The position numbers and the translations under genes are program-made. Source: an uncultured Enterococcus sp. (GTDB taxonomy: Bacteria; Bacillota; Bacilli; Lactobacillales; Enterococcaceae). Taken from it: a DNA stretch of 11,474 nt. A model generated the notes under the pieces. It was not told where the DNA came from. It did not search any database and was given only the letters and a program-made list of their open reading frames with translations. The stretch spans positions 1-11,474 of the forward strand of contig CAMJVA010000032.1 in assembly GCA_946409145.1 (NCBI GenBank), read 5' to 3'. Numbering within the stretch: the first letter of the stretch is position 1; every line of letters starts with the position of its first letter. Positions 1 through 7,745 of the stretch are shown here, piece by piece.

Positions 1-1078
1 TCCTTTATTAGTTCGACCAAGTTTTGTTCTTGGAGGACGAGGAATGCAAATTGTGGATAATATGAATGACCTAAAAAGCTACATGAAAGAAGCGGTAAAA
101 GCTTCTCCAGAACATCCTGTTTTAGTGGACCGGTATTTACAAGGAAAAGAATGTGAAGTGGATGCCATTTGTGATGGGAAAGATGTGTTAATTCCGGGAA
201 TTATGGAACATATTGAACGGGCTGGTGTTCATTCAGGAGATTCTATGGCAGTGTATCCAGTACAAACCTTAAGTCAAAAAGTTCAAGACACTATTTGTGA
301 TTATACGAAAAAATTAGCTCTTGGTTTAAATTGTATTGGCATGATGAATATTCAATTTGTCATTGTAGATGAAGAGGTTTACGTCATTGAAGTCAATCCT
401 AGAGCTTCTCGAACAGTACCATTTTTAAGTAAAGTGACCGGAATTCCCATGGCGCAAGTAGCAACCCAATGTATTTTAAATGAGTCTCTAGAATCTCAAG
501 GATATAAAGACGGTTTATATCCTAAATCTTCTTTAGTTCATGTGAAAGCACCTGTTTTCTCCTTTACTAAACTAGCGAAAGTTGACTCTTATTTAAGTCC
601 AGAAATGAAATCAACGGGAGAAGTTATGGGAACAGATAAAACTTTAGACAAAGCTTTATATAAAGCTTTTGAAGCCTCTGGTTTGCATCTGCCGCCATTT
701 GGAGCCGCTCTTTTCACTATTTCTGATGACAGTAAAGAAGAAGCATTGGCCTTAGCAAAACGTTTTAAAAATATTGGTTACAGTTTACTAGCAACAAAAG
801 GAACTGGGAAATATTTCACCAAACACGGTTTAACAGTGGAAACAGTAGGAAAAATCGGGGATGAAACACCTTTAACCGTTTTAGATGCTATTGGAAAACA
901 AAAAGTTCAAGTGGTCGTTAACACTATGGATAAAAATCGGGCTAAAGACCACTTAGACGGTTTTTATATTCGAAGAGAAGCCGTGGAACATGGAGTGCCT
1001 TTATTTACTTCATTAGACACAGCAAAAGCTATTGTTCAAGTTTTAGAATCACAAAGTTTTACTACAGAAGCTATATAA
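1..1078 (+). CDS. carB: Carbamoyl-phosphate synthase large subunit, C-terminal third (5' end outside window)
   Basis: CarB (PyrAB) makes carbamoyl phosphate from bicarbonate, ATP and ammonia supplied by the CarA glutaminase; this feeds pyrimidine and arginine synthesis in the cytoplasm. The reading frame is open from base 2 and already in homology there (PLLVRPSFVLGGRG), so the ATG at 44 is internal and not a start. About 358 residues are visible, which matches the last third of a roughly 1,060-1,070-residue protein. Seen in order: the second ATP-grasp domain with DAICDG, IMEHIEQ-like IMEHIERAGVHSGDS, and the metal/ATP-ligand stretch EVNPRASRTVPF; STGEVMG; then the C-terminal MGS-like allosteric domain with ATKGTGKYF and VVNTMDKNRAKD, where nucleotides such as UMP bind in relatives. 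pyrK follows after 19 bases, consistent with one operon. A pyrimidine-specific rather than arginine-specific copy is inferred from that context. Identification is very secure. Confidence 0.97.
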   Translation, partial: PLLVRPSFVLGGRGMQIVDNMNDLKSYMKEAVKASPEHPVLVDRYLQGKECEVDAICDGKDVLIPGIMEHIERAGVHSGDSMAVYPVQTLSQKVQDTICDYTKKLALGLNCIGMMNIQFVIVDEEVYVIEVNPRASRTVPFLSKVTGIPMAQVATQCILNESLESQGYKDGLYPKSSLVHVKAPVFSFTKLAKVDSYLSPEMKSTGEVMGTDKTLDKALYKAFEASGLHLPPFGAALFTISDDSKEEALALAKRFKNIGYSLLATKGTGKYFTKHGLTVETVGKIGDETPLTVLDAIGKQKVQVVVNTMDKNRAKDHLDGFYIRREAVEHGVPLFTSLDTAKAIVQVLESQSFTTEAI

Positions 1079-1097
1079 GAAAGAAGGGAGCTTTTAA

Positions 1098-1865
1098 ATG
1101 AGCCAGGAATTATTGACTGTTTTAAAACAAGAAGAAATTGCCCCAAATATTTTTGAACTAATTTTAAAAGGAAAAATGACCAAAGAAATAAAAAATCCAG
1201 GACAATTTCTTCATCTCCTGGTTCCACGAGCTGACCTATTATTACGTCGTCCCATTAGTATTTGCGATTATGATAATGAAGCTGAAACCATGACATTACT
1301 TTATCGCATTGAAGGAGATGGAACGAAGAGTTTAACTGATTTAAAAGAAAATGACAAAATAAGTACATTAGGTCCTTTAGGTAACGGGTTTAACATTAGT
1401 GAGATTAAAAAAAATGATGTTGTCTATCTTATTGGAGGAGGCATTGGTATTCCTCCTTTATATGGATTAGCTAAAGAATGTGTGAAAAAAGGGGCCATTG
1501 TTCATAGTTTTCTAGGTTTTCAAAAGCAGGCTAATAGCTATTATGTGGAGAAATTCCAAGAAATTTCCACGCTACATTTAACAAGTGACGACGGTTCTCT
1601 TGGGGAAAAGGGATTGGTTTTAGATCCTTTAAAAAACTTTCCAAGACCTGATGCCTTATATGCTTGTGGTCCTAATGGCATGTTAAAAACTTTAGATACC
1701 TTATATTTTGATCATCCTAGAGCTTTTTTATCCTTAGAAAGCCGCATGGCTTGCGGTATTGGAGCTTGTTACGGCTGTATTGTTCAAGATAAGAAAAATC
1801 CGACAAAAAATAAAAAAGTCTGTGATGAAGGTCCAGTTTTTCAGACAAACGAGGTGGTTTTATGA
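1098..1865 (+). CDS. pyrK: Dihydroorotate dehydrogenase B, electron-transfer subunit (FAD, 2Fe-2S)
   Basis: PyrK passes electrons from the FMN of PyrD through a [2Fe-2S] cluster and FAD to NAD+, making the class 1B enzyme NAD-linked. The 255-residue length is normal for the family. Visible: the FAD-binding RRPIS at residues 50-54, EGDGTKSL at 72-79, the glycine-rich nucleotide-binding GGGIGIPPL at 113-121, and the C-terminal cluster cysteines C219, C224, C227 and C242 (CX4CX2CX14C) inside MACGIGACYGC. No expected ligand is missing. The ATG at 1098 has a good AAGGGAG site at 1084-1090, seven bases upstream. The stop overlaps the pyrD start by four bases (ATGA), so the two subunits are probably made by translational coupling, which fits their 1:1 complex. 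Relatives of the flavin reductase fold exist, but the adjacent class 1B pyrD makes PyrK the only sensible reading. Confidence 0.97.
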   Translation: MSQELLTVLKQEEIAPNIFELILKGKMTKEIKNPGQFLHLLVPRADLLLRRPISICDYDNEAETMTLLYRIEGDGTKSLTDLKENDKISTLGPLGNGFNISEIKKNDVVYLIGGGIGIPPLYGLAKECVKKGAIVHSFLGFQKQANSYYVEKFQEISTLHLTSDDGSLGEKGLVLDPLKNFPRPDALYACGPNGMLKTLDTLYFDHPRAFLSLESRMACGIGACYGCIVQDKKNPTKNKKVCDEGPVFQTNEVVL

Positions 1866-2782
1866 GTTTAAAAGTCAATTTGCCTGGTTTAACCTTAAAA
1901 AATCCTGTCATGCCTGCTAGTGGCTGTTTTGGTTTTGGGGAAGAGTATGCTAATTATTACGATTTAGATTTACTAGGAGCTATTATTGTAAAAGCAGTCA
2001 CTCCAAAGGAAAAATATGGCAATCCTATGCCAAGAATTGCTGAAACACCTTCTGGAATGTTAAATGCTATTGGCTTACAAAATCCAGGTCTTGAGGTTAT
2101 TTTAGAAAAGAAACTTCCGTGGTTAAAAAAAGAATTTCCTAATTTACCTGTTATTGCCAATGTAGCAGGAAGTATAGAAGAAGACTATGTGGTAGTTTGT
2201 GAGCAGATTTCAAAAGCAAAAAATGTTAAAGCTATTGAATTAAATATTTCTTGTCCTAATGTAAAACATGGGGGGATTGCTTTTGGAACTAATCCAGAAG
2301 TGGCTTATAGTTTAACCAAAGCTTGTAAAAAAGTAACGGATTTACCTATTTATGTAAAATTATCCCCTAATGTCACGGATATTACCCCCATTGCCAAAGC
2401 CGTGGAAGATGCAGGGGCAGATGGTTTTTCTATGATTAACACCTTACTTGGAATGCGCATTGATTTAAAAAGTCGTAAACCACTTTTAGCCAACTCAACT
2501 GGAGGATTATCAGGACCTGCTATTAAGCCAGTGGCAATTCGTTTGATTCACCAAGTGGCTCAAATATCAACCTTACCGATTATTGGTATGGGAGGCATTG
2601 CCACAACAGAGGACATTTTAGAAATGTATATGGCAGGCGCTAGCGCTGTGGCCATTGGGACTATGAATTTCACTAATCCTATGATCTGTAAAGAATTAAT
2701 TGAGCAGTTACCGAAAACTTTAGAAAAATATCATATTTCATCTTTGGAAGACTTAATCAAAGAAGTGAGGGAAAATCGATGA
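1862..2782 (+). CDS. pyrD: Dihydroorotate dehydrogenase, class 1B catalytic subunit
   Basis: This FMN enzyme oxidises dihydroorotate to orotate in the cytoplasm and hands electrons to PyrK. At 306 residues it has the usual length. Visible: ASGCFGFGEEY near residue 19, the lysine in IIVKAVTP (K44), the substrate segment NPMPRIAETPSGMLNAIG (residues 54-71), and ELNISCPNVKHGG with C131. A cysteine here is the catalytic base in class 1 enzymes (class 2 has serine). The FMN phosphate region has TGGLSGPAIKP at 213-223 and GMGGI at 242-246. Having pyrK next to it separates class 1B from the fumarate-linked class 1A. The ATG at 1862 overlaps the pyrK stop and has GAGGTGG at 1851-1857; the gene itself overlaps pyrF by ATGA. 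Nothing appears degenerate. Confidence 0.97.
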   Translation: MSLKVNLPGLTLKNPVMPASGCFGFGEEYANYYDLDLLGAIIVKAVTPKEKYGNPMPRIAETPSGMLNAIGLQNPGLEVILEKKLPWLKKEFPNLPVIANVAGSIEEDYVVVCEQISKAKNVKAIELNISCPNVKHGGIAFGTNPEVAYSLTKACKKVTDLPIYVKLSPNVTDITPIAKAVEDAGADGFSMINTLLGMRIDLKSRKPLLANSTGGLSGPAIKPVAIRLIHQVAQISTLPIIGMGGIATTEDILEMYMAGASAVAIGTMNFTNPMICKELIEQLPKTLEKYHISSLEDLIKEVRENR

Positions 2783-3489
2783 AAGAAAAAAGACCTATTA
2801 TTGCTTTAGATTTTCCAGATAAAGCTGCTGTATTTAATTTTTTAGGACAATTTCCAGCAGATGAAAAACTCTTTGTGAAAGTGGGCATGGAATTATTTTT
2901 TAAAGAAGGCCCACAAATGGTTACGGAACTTAAAAAGAAAAATTATGATATTTTTCTGGATTTAAAAGCACACGATATTCCTAATACTGTATATAAAGCT
3001 ATGAAAAGCTTGGCTCAATTAGAAATTAACTTAACGAATGTTCATGCTGCTGGTGGAGAAGAAATGATGAAAGCGGCTCTTTTAGGACTTTCAGAGGGAG
3101 TAAAAACCCCAGCAAAATTACTAGCTGTTACTCAACTTACGTCAACAAGTGAAGAAAAAATGCAGCAAGAACAATTAATTAAAACGAGTTTAGAAAATTC
3201 CGTGTTAAATTATGCGAAACTAGCCCAAAATGCTGGACTTTATGGAGTAGTTTGCTCCGCTTTAGAAGCGAAAAAAATTCATGAACACACCTCTTTCGCT
3301 TTTAAATGTCTTACTCCAGGGATTCGTTTAGAAAAAAATGACTTAGGGGACCAAAAAAGAGTCGTTACCCCAAGAAAAGCTCATGAACTCACGAGTGATT
3401 TTATTGTTTGTGGTCGACCGATTACCCAAAGTCCTACCCCTTTTGCTAGTTACTTAGAAATAAAAAATGAATGGAGCGCATTAATTTGA
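2779..3489 (+). CDS. pyrF: Orotidine 5'-phosphate decarboxylase
   Basis: PyrF decarboxylates OMP to UMP, the last step of de novo pyrimidine synthesis. The protein is a 236-residue TIM barrel of standard bacterial length. Visible: the substrate lysine in FVKVGMELF (K34), and the catalytic D-K-x-x-D set in LDLKAHDIPNT with D61, K63 and D66. The phosphate-binding part has TPGIRL at 179-184 and GRPITQSPTP at 212-221, including R213. The ATG overlaps the pyrD stop (ATGA) and follows a GAGG at 2767-2770. Its 3' end overlaps pyrE by 4 to 19 bases, depending on which pyrE start is used. The GRPIT tail reads SPTP where relatives often have an acidic residue before the proline; this is outside the catalytic set and probably harmless. 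Confidence 0.97.
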   Translation: MKEKRPIIALDFPDKAAVFNFLGQFPADEKLFVKVGMELFFKEGPQMVTELKKKNYDIFLDLKAHDIPNTVYKAMKSLAQLEINLTNVHAAGGEEMMKAALLGLSEGVKTPAKLLAVTQLTSTSEEKMQQEQLIKTSLENSVLNYAKLAQNAGLYGVVCSALEAKKIHEHTSFAFKCLTPGIRLEKNDLGDQKRVVTPRKAHELTSDFIVCGRPITQSPTPFASYLEIKNEWSALI

Positions 3490-4121
3490 AAACAATTGCT
3501 AAAGATTTATTAGAGATTAAAGCAGTCTATTTGTCCCCAAAGGAACCTTTCACTTGGGCTTCTGGATTAAAATCGCCTATTTATTGTGATAACCGAGTGA
3601 CTTTAAGTTTTCCAAAAGTCAGAAGAGAAATTGGGGTAAATTTAGCGAAAATTATCAAAGAAAACTTTCCAGAAGTAGAAGTCATTGCAGGAACTGCTAC
3701 AGCGGGTATTCCTCATGCAGCTATTGTAGCGGAAATTTTAGAACTTCCTATGATTTATGTGCGCTCAAAACCAAAAGATCATGGAAAAGGCAATCAAATT
3801 GAAGGACAACTTTTAAAAAAGCAAAAAGTTGTCCTCATTGATGATTTAATTTCCACTGGAGGCTCTGTTTTAGAGGCGTGCGCCGCTGTGGAAAAAGCAG
3901 AAGGGGAAGTTTTAGGTGTTGCCGGAATTTTTTCCTATGAACTCCCTAAAGGAAAAGAAAATTTTGCCAAAGAAAACATTCCTCTTGTGACCTTAACTAA
4001 CTACAGTGAATTATTAACTGTTGCTATGGAAACTGATTATATTACAGAAGATCAGTTGGTTTTATTAAGTGAGTGGCGGAAAGATCCTAAAGGGTGGTCT
4101 GATCATTTTACCGAAAAATAA
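3471..4121 (+). CDS. pyrE: Orotate phosphoribosyltransferase (start 3471 or 3486)
   Basis: PyrE joins orotate and PRPP to give OMP, the substrate of PyrF. Visible: FTWASGLKSPIYCDNR at residues 27-42 (orotate side), AGTATAGIPHA, the mobile catalytic loop RSKPKDHGKGNQIEG at 98-112, and the PRPP-binding motif VVLIDDLISTGGS at 120-132. The coordinates use the ATG at 3471 (216 residues), but no convincing Shine-Dalgarno site precedes it. An in-frame TTG at 3486 overlaps the pyrF stop (tTGa), has a GGAG at 3473-3476 nine bases upstream, and would give a 211-residue protein starting MKTIAKDLLEIKAVYL, close to where many Bacillus-type PyrE proteins begin. Either start keeps all motifs. It is the last gene of the operon and a strong hairpin follows. 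Confidence 0.96.
   Translation: MERINLKTIAKDLLEIKAVYLSPKEPFTWASGLKSPIYCDNRVTLSFPKVRREIGVNLAKIIKENFPEVEVIAGTATAGIPHAAIVAEILELPMIYVRSKPKDHGKGNQIEGQLLKKQKVVLIDDLISTGGSVLEACAAVEKAEGEVLGVAGIFSYELPKGKENFAKENIPLVTLTNYSELLTVAMETDYITEDQLVLLSEWRKDPKGWSDHFTEK
3473..3488 (+). promoter_or_regulatory. Candidate ribosome binding site and TTG start for pyrE
   Basis: GGAG at 3473-3476 lies nine bases before a TTG at 3486-3488. That TTG shares two bases with the TGA stop of pyrF, a typical termination-reinitiation arrangement like the ATGA junctions upstream in the operon. The GGAG sits inside the alternative ATG-started reading frame, so it only makes sense as a ribosome site if the TTG is used. Proposed from sequence layout only. 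Confidence 0.45.
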
Positions 4122-4152
4122 TTAAGCAAGAATTTTTTTTAATTCATAAAGC

Positions 4153-4203
4153 AAAAAAAGACGATTCTTTTTCCTTATATTTAGGAAAAGAACCGTCTTT
4201 TAA
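4153..4203. terminator. Terminator between convergent pyrE and rqcH, probably bidirectional
   Basis: The left arm at 4156-4175 (AAAAGACG, one mismatch, TTCTTTTTCCT) pairs with the right arm at 4183-4201 (AGGAAAAGAA, then CGTCTTTT), leaving a loop of about seven bases. The right arm ends in a T-run for the pyr operon on the + strand. The A-run at 4153-4159 gives the same structure a T-run on the - strand, so it can also stop rqcH transcripts. It lies 32 bases after pyrE and about 40 bases past the rqcH stop. A separate run of eight T at 4133-4140 lacks a GC-rich stem. Confidence 0.85.
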
Positions 4204-4242
4204 TCGTCATTTTTAGTGAAAAGGACAAGTGGTAAACATTTT

Positions 4243-5931
4243 TTAATCTGCTTTAAGTTGTTTGACTAAATTTTCTTTTGGAGTAACATACAAGGTATTT
4301 TGGTTTTCATAAATTACATAGCCTGGTTTTGCTCCATTGGGTTTATGAATGTATTTTACTTTTACATAATCAACGGGAACGTTAGCCGAATGGCGATATT
4401 TAGAAAAGAACGCCGCAATTTCTGCGGCCTCATTTAAAGTAGTCTCACTAGGATTGTTATCTTTAATAATCACATGACTTCCAGGAATATTTTTTACATG
4501 GAGCCAAGTATCTGTTTTACGAGCTATTTTTAAAGTAAGCTGATCATTTTGTAAATTATTTCGCCCAACTAAAATAGTCGTTCCATCACTAGAGGTAAAT
4601 GTTTGAAAAGTTTCTTTTGTTTCTTTTCTTTTTTTCTTATTTTTCACTGGTTTCAAATAACCAGTAGCAATGAGTTCTTCTTTAATGCCATTCATTTCTA
4701 AAGGAGAAGCCAAGGCCAGTTGGTCTAGTACCGACTCAATATATAAAATATCTTGTTTTGTTTCCTTAATTTGTTCGGTCACAATTTTAACAGCATTCTT
4801 TGCTTTTTGGTATTTTTGAAAATATTTTTGGGCATTTTGGTTAGGGGACAAGTCCACTCGTAAAGGAATGGACAAAGGGGCGTCTTCTTCATAGTAATTA
4901 TTTAAAGTAACAGAAGATTTTCCTTTTGGAACTAAGTGTAAGAAAGTAGTAAGGAGTTCGCCTTTTCGTCGATAATCTTCTGCATTTTCTGTTTCTTTTA
5001 AAGTTTTTTCTAATTTTAGTAATTTTTTTTGATTTTTCTTATGTTCATTTTGCATTTTACTAATTAAAACCGTTCCTAGTTGTTTCACCCGATCTTTTTG
5101 AGCTTTATCTTGGTAAAAATTATCTAAAAGTTCACTTAGACTATTAAAAGTCCTCCCATTTTCTAAAGACATATAAGGAATAGGTGTGAAAAATTCTTTC
5201 CCATTTTTTTCAGCTAAAGTTCCTTTAGGAGTGTTTAAACTGGCAAAAAATTCTCTCCAAGTTTTGAGCTTATTTTGTTCATTTTTCTTTAAACGGAAAC
5301 TTAATTCTTCTGCTGTATCAAAACCCATGCCTTGAAAATGTTGCTGAATAGTTTTTTGGGTTAATTCTTGCTGATTTAAGAATTGAAATAAAGCTTCATC
5401 ATCCACAGTAAAAGGATTTTTCACTTCTTGTACAGGAGGACGTTGATAACTTACTCCTGGTAACAAAAGACGATAAGTATTTTGACTAGGACCTACGTGT
5501 TTAATAGCATCTAAAATAAGACCTGTTTTTTGGTTCATTAGTAAAATAGTAGAGTGTCTACCCATGAGTTCGACAATTAATACTAGATTTTCTAAATCGC
5601 CTAATTCATTACGTTTACTAAAGTGAAAATGAATCACCCGGTCATTTTCCATTTGCTCAATTTTTTCTAAAATACCGCCTTCGAGATATTTTCTTAGCAT
5701 CATAGCAAAGTTAGGCGGATTAGTGGGATTTTCGTAAGGAATTTCTGTTAATTGCACTCGAGCATAAGTAGGGTGAGCAGAGAGTAATAATTTATGATTT
5801 TTTCGTTGACTCCGAATAACTAAAATAACTTCCATATCGTAAGGTTGTTGAATTTTACTCAGGCGACCGCCTGTTAAAAGCTGATTTAATTCATGGACCA
5901 TACTATGGGTAAAAACGCCGTCAAATGACAT
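4243..5931 (-). CDS. rqcH: Ribosome quality control protein RqcH (NFACT family; FbpA/PavA/YloA)
   Basis: RqcH binds 50S subunits blocked by peptidyl-tRNA and recruits tRNA-Ala to add C-terminal alanine tails that mark stalled chains for proteolysis; older work on streptococcal and listerial relatives describes fibronectin binding. The 562-residue length is usual. The frame extends to a GTG at 5949, but the ATG at 5931 is preferred: AAAGGAGGG at 5937-5945 lies just upstream, and the protein then begins MSFDGVFTH like its relatives. With this start, D97 and R98 (in ENDRVIHF) fall exactly at the conserved DR pair needed for tRNA binding in Bacillus RqcH. Domains: NFACT-N at about 1-170, a helical region at about 175-235, charged coiled-coil stretches at about 270-325 and 365-405, and a C-terminal NFACT-R domain with FTSSDGTTILVGRNN at 445-459 and DTWLHVKNIPGSHVII at 474-489. 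It converges on pyrE and lies downstream of pckA behind a terminator. Confidence 0.96.
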   Translation of the reverse strand: MSFDGVFTHSMVHELNQLLTGGRLSKIQQPYDMEVILVIRSQRKNHKLLLSAHPTYARVQLTEIPYENPTNPPNFAMMLRKYLEGGILEKIEQMENDRVIHFHFSKRNELGDLENLVLIVELMGRHSTILLMNQKTGLILDAIKHVGPSQNTYRLLLPGVSYQRPPVQEVKNPFTVDDEALFQFLNQQELTQKTIQQHFQGMGFDTAEELSFRLKKNEQNKLKTWREFFASLNTPKGTLAEKNGKEFFTPIPYMSLENGRTFNSLSELLDNFYQDKAQKDRVKQLGTVLISKMQNEHKKNQKKLLKLEKTLKETENAEDYRRKGELLTTFLHLVPKGKSSVTLNNYYEEDAPLSIPLRVDLSPNQNAQKYFQKYQKAKNAVKIVTEQIKETKQDILYIESVLDQLALASPLEMNGIKEELIATGYLKPVKNKKKRKETKETFQTFTSSDGTTILVGRNNLQNDQLTLKIARKTDTWLHVKNIPGSHVIIKDNNPSETTLNEAAEIAAFFSKYRHSANVPVDYVKVKYIHKPNGAKPGYVIYENQNTLYVTPKENLVKQLKAD

Positions 5932-5936
5932 TTTAT

Positions 5937-5960
5937 CCCTCCTTTTCACTTATTATAACA
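5937..5960 (-). promoter_or_regulatory. Extended -10 promoter and ribosome site of rqcH
   Basis: On the - strand TGTTATAAT (5952-5960) is a perfect -10 hexamer with the TG of an extended -10. No TTGACA-like box lies 16-18 bases upstream; that space holds the pckA terminator T-run and stem. Transcription would start near 5945, right at the AAAGGAGGG ribosome site (5937-5945), giving a leader of only about 14 bases. The ribosome site is certain; the promoter is a prediction. Confidence 0.55.
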
Positions 5961-5999
5961 AATAAAAAGAGGGAGGGGGACATAAGTATCCCACTCCCA
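5961..5999 (-). terminator. Terminator of pckA
   Basis: Read on the - strand, GGGAGTGGGATAC (5986-5998) pairs with GTCCCCCTCCC (5971-5981) around a four-base loop, with one mismatch and a small bulge, and is followed by TCTTTTTATT. It begins 17 bases after the pckA stop. This separates pckA from rqcH, though the imperfect stem may allow some read-through. Confidence 0.8.
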
Positions 6000-6014
6000 G
6001 ATATTTTAAATGAT

Positions 6015-7676
6015 TTATTCTTCAGAAATTTTTTGTGCTAAGTCTAAAATTAAGGATTCCATTAATTCATTGGCTTCTTTTGGCAAAGCATGGTAGCCAT
6101 TGGAATCTTGTTTTTTCTCATTAATAAATGAAAGACGAGCTACAAGACGTTCTTTAATTTTGTTTAAGTAACCAACATCATGGAAATCAACAGGATGATT
6201 TTCCAAAGGTAAATAACTTAAGCGTTTCACTGGACCAAAGTCTTTAAATTCAGCTGTATTTTTAATAATCGCATCAATGGCTCCTAAGGTATCTTTTGGA
6301 GTTACTTTTCTTCCATTGAAAAAGCCAGTATTTAAAATGTAGCAAGCAACCCCTTGATTAAAGAGATCTTTAAAGGCGCTATAATCTTCTCCTAAAGGAT
6401 AAGAGCGGAAAGGATTAGCGAAAGGTTCCATCACTAATTGATCTAAGTTACCAGAAACATTTTCAGCAGTGGAACGTTTTGTTGCTAGTGTTACCCCAAA
6501 TAAAGTGGCTAAATCCGGATCAGAAATTTTCACTAAAGGAGGTAGAGAATCGTCTTTCATAATCCAGAAAATCGCATCAATTTTTTCTGGTAAAAAGTCA
6601 ACTCTATTTTCGGTTAAATAGCGAGATTTCACTGTTCGTCCGTTGCCGTTTCGAATGTCTTCTGTGACTAAAACTTTTTGGTTGTTATGGTCTAAAGTGA
6701 CACCAACATTTTGAACCGTTAAGAAATATTTTACAGCATCAGAATCCATAGGGTAATCTTGCGTTTTATCAAAATAGGATGGTTCTAAAGCAGTAGTGGA
6801 GCCGGAACTTTTGTTAATAACAAACGCGTCATCATGTAAAACTTTCACTGGAATATCTGCATCTTGATGTTTAGCCAAAGTAATAGTTGATTTTCCAGAA
6901 CCAGAAAGACCAAAAGCCGCCATGGTAAATTTCTTATCCCCAAGGTCATATTGTTTCATTCCACCGTGACAAGCGACAAAATTATTTCGGTGAGCCGTTG
7001 CCCAAGCTAAGGTTAAAGTTGCTTTTTTTAATTCACCAAAATATCTTAAGCCTAAAATAGCGGCCACATTATGTTTGGGATCAAATAAAGCCAAGCCATC
7101 AGGAAAATCTGGATGACGCCAATCAGGATTAGCGTATAAATAAAGATCATTTTCTGCTAAAGGCGCAGATTTTTCGTACTCTTTATTAACTTCTTCAGTT
7201 AAAACTTGGAAGTTTAACATCCAGGAATAGAAATTATTTTCGTAGCCTTCTGCTAAACAAAGATGAGCTTTCACAGAAAAATCTTCAGAAAGACCCACAA
7301 TCGTTGTTCCTTTATAGAAAGTTTTATCTTGTCCGTTAAAGATAGCTTCTCTTAAAATTCCAGCGTAATAGTTTTCGTCAACACCAGGTTCCCCGATAAT
7401 TCTTCTCGCCTTAGCTGTTCGACCAAAAATTTTACCATCGTTACTTACTAATACCTTAGCATCATCAGGTAAACCTAACTCTTTCGTGTGAGCTACAGGT
7501 AAATCTGTTACAATGGTGTTTTTTGCCTCCTTAGCTAAATTATATGCGGTAGTTAGGTCAGGAATTTCACGCACGTTGTTGCCATAAAAAGCGCTTTCTA
7601 CTGTTACTTTAATCGGTGACAATAGAGTGTTGCTTTTTTTCAACTCACTGCGGGAAAATTGTCCAACTGTTGTCAT
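6015..7676 (-). CDS. pckA: Phosphoenolpyruvate carboxykinase (ATP type)
   Basis: PckA interconverts oxaloacetate+ATP and PEP+CO2+ADP in the cytoplasm, for gluconeogenesis or, in some fermenters, for CO2 fixation toward C4 acids. The 553-residue protein belongs to the divergent Firmicute branch rather than the E. coli-like one, but the catalytic layout is visible: RYFGELKKA with K217/K218 and H237 (CHGG), matching the substrate/metal lysine and histidine; a P-loop GLSGSGKST at 256-264; the metal-binding HDDAFV with D282/D283; then TEDIRNGNGR and ENRVDF with conserved arginines. The P-loop has SGKS where E. coli has TGKT, a conservative change. The ATG at 7676 follows AGGGAGG at 7684-7690. It has its own promoter and terminator, so it is probably monocistronic. 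Direction of flux in this organism cannot be read from the sequence. Confidence 0.93.
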   Translation of the reverse strand: MTTVGQFSRSELKKSNTLLSPIKVTVESAFYGNNVREIPDLTTAYNLAKEAKNTIVTDLPVAHTKELGLPDDAKVLVSNDGKIFGRTAKARRIIGEPGVDENYYAGILREAIFNGQDKTFYKGTTIVGLSEDFSVKAHLCLAEGYENNFYSWMLNFQVLTEEVNKEYEKSAPLAENDLYLYANPDWRHPDFPDGLALFDPKHNVAAILGLRYFGELKKATLTLAWATAHRNNFVACHGGMKQYDLGDKKFTMAAFGLSGSGKSTITLAKHQDADIPVKVLHDDAFVINKSSGSTTALEPSYFDKTQDYPMDSDAVKYFLTVQNVGVTLDHNNQKVLVTEDIRNGNGRTVKSRYLTENRVDFLPEKIDAIFWIMKDDSLPPLVKISDPDLATLFGVTLATKRSTAENVSGNLDQLVMEPFANPFRSYPLGEDYSAFKDLFNQGVACYILNTGFFNGRKVTPKDTLGAIDAIIKNTAEFKDFGPVKRLSYLPLENHPVDFHDVGYLNKIKERLVARLSFINEKKQDSNGYHALPKEANELMESLILDLAQKISEE

Positions 7677-7706
7677 AGAAAAGCCTCCCTAAATAAAATG
7701 AATTTT

Positions 7707-7725
7707 TGTTACATTAATTCTAACA
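7707..7725. promoter_or_regulatory. 19-bp imperfect palindrome over the pckA -10 region (possible operator)
   Basis: TGTTACATTAATTCTAACA is symmetric at seven of nine base pairs around a central A, with perfect five-base outer arms TGTTA/TAACA. It covers the proposed pckA -10 (7717-7722) and the expected start of transcription near 7710, where a bound dimeric repressor would block polymerase. It does not match the CcpA cre consensus (no central CG). The regulator is unknown, and chance cannot be excluded in AT-rich DNA. Confidence 0.4.
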
Positions 7726-7745
7726 CGAGTTTTTTTTTTCACCAA
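7717..7745 (-). promoter_or_regulatory. Promoter of pckA
   Basis: On the - strand TTGGTG (7740-7745) is separated by exactly 17 bases from TAGAAT (7717-7722), which carries an extended -10 TG. Ten of the spacer bases are a run of A (7730-7739 read as T on the + strand). The expected transcript starts near 7710, leaving a leader of about 34 bases with the AGGGAGG ribosome site. The weak -35 is offset by the extended -10. Confidence 0.6.

Noticed and set aside
1036..1227. Antisense open frames inside carB, pyrK, pyrD, the 7889 gene, the aroB-like gene and the LCP gene
   Set aside because: They lie opposite well-supported genes, have no ribosome sites, and their products are low-complexity reverse translations.
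5932..5949. Longer rqcH start at GTG 5949
   Set aside because: It would place the Shine-Dalgarno site inside the coding region, and it adds residues absent from the family start MSFDGVFTH.
7690..7706. Possible CcpA cre site in the pckA leader (ATGTAACAAAAATTCAT)
   Set aside because: It lacks the central CG and the symmetric arms of the cre consensus, and it needs an extra base to align.
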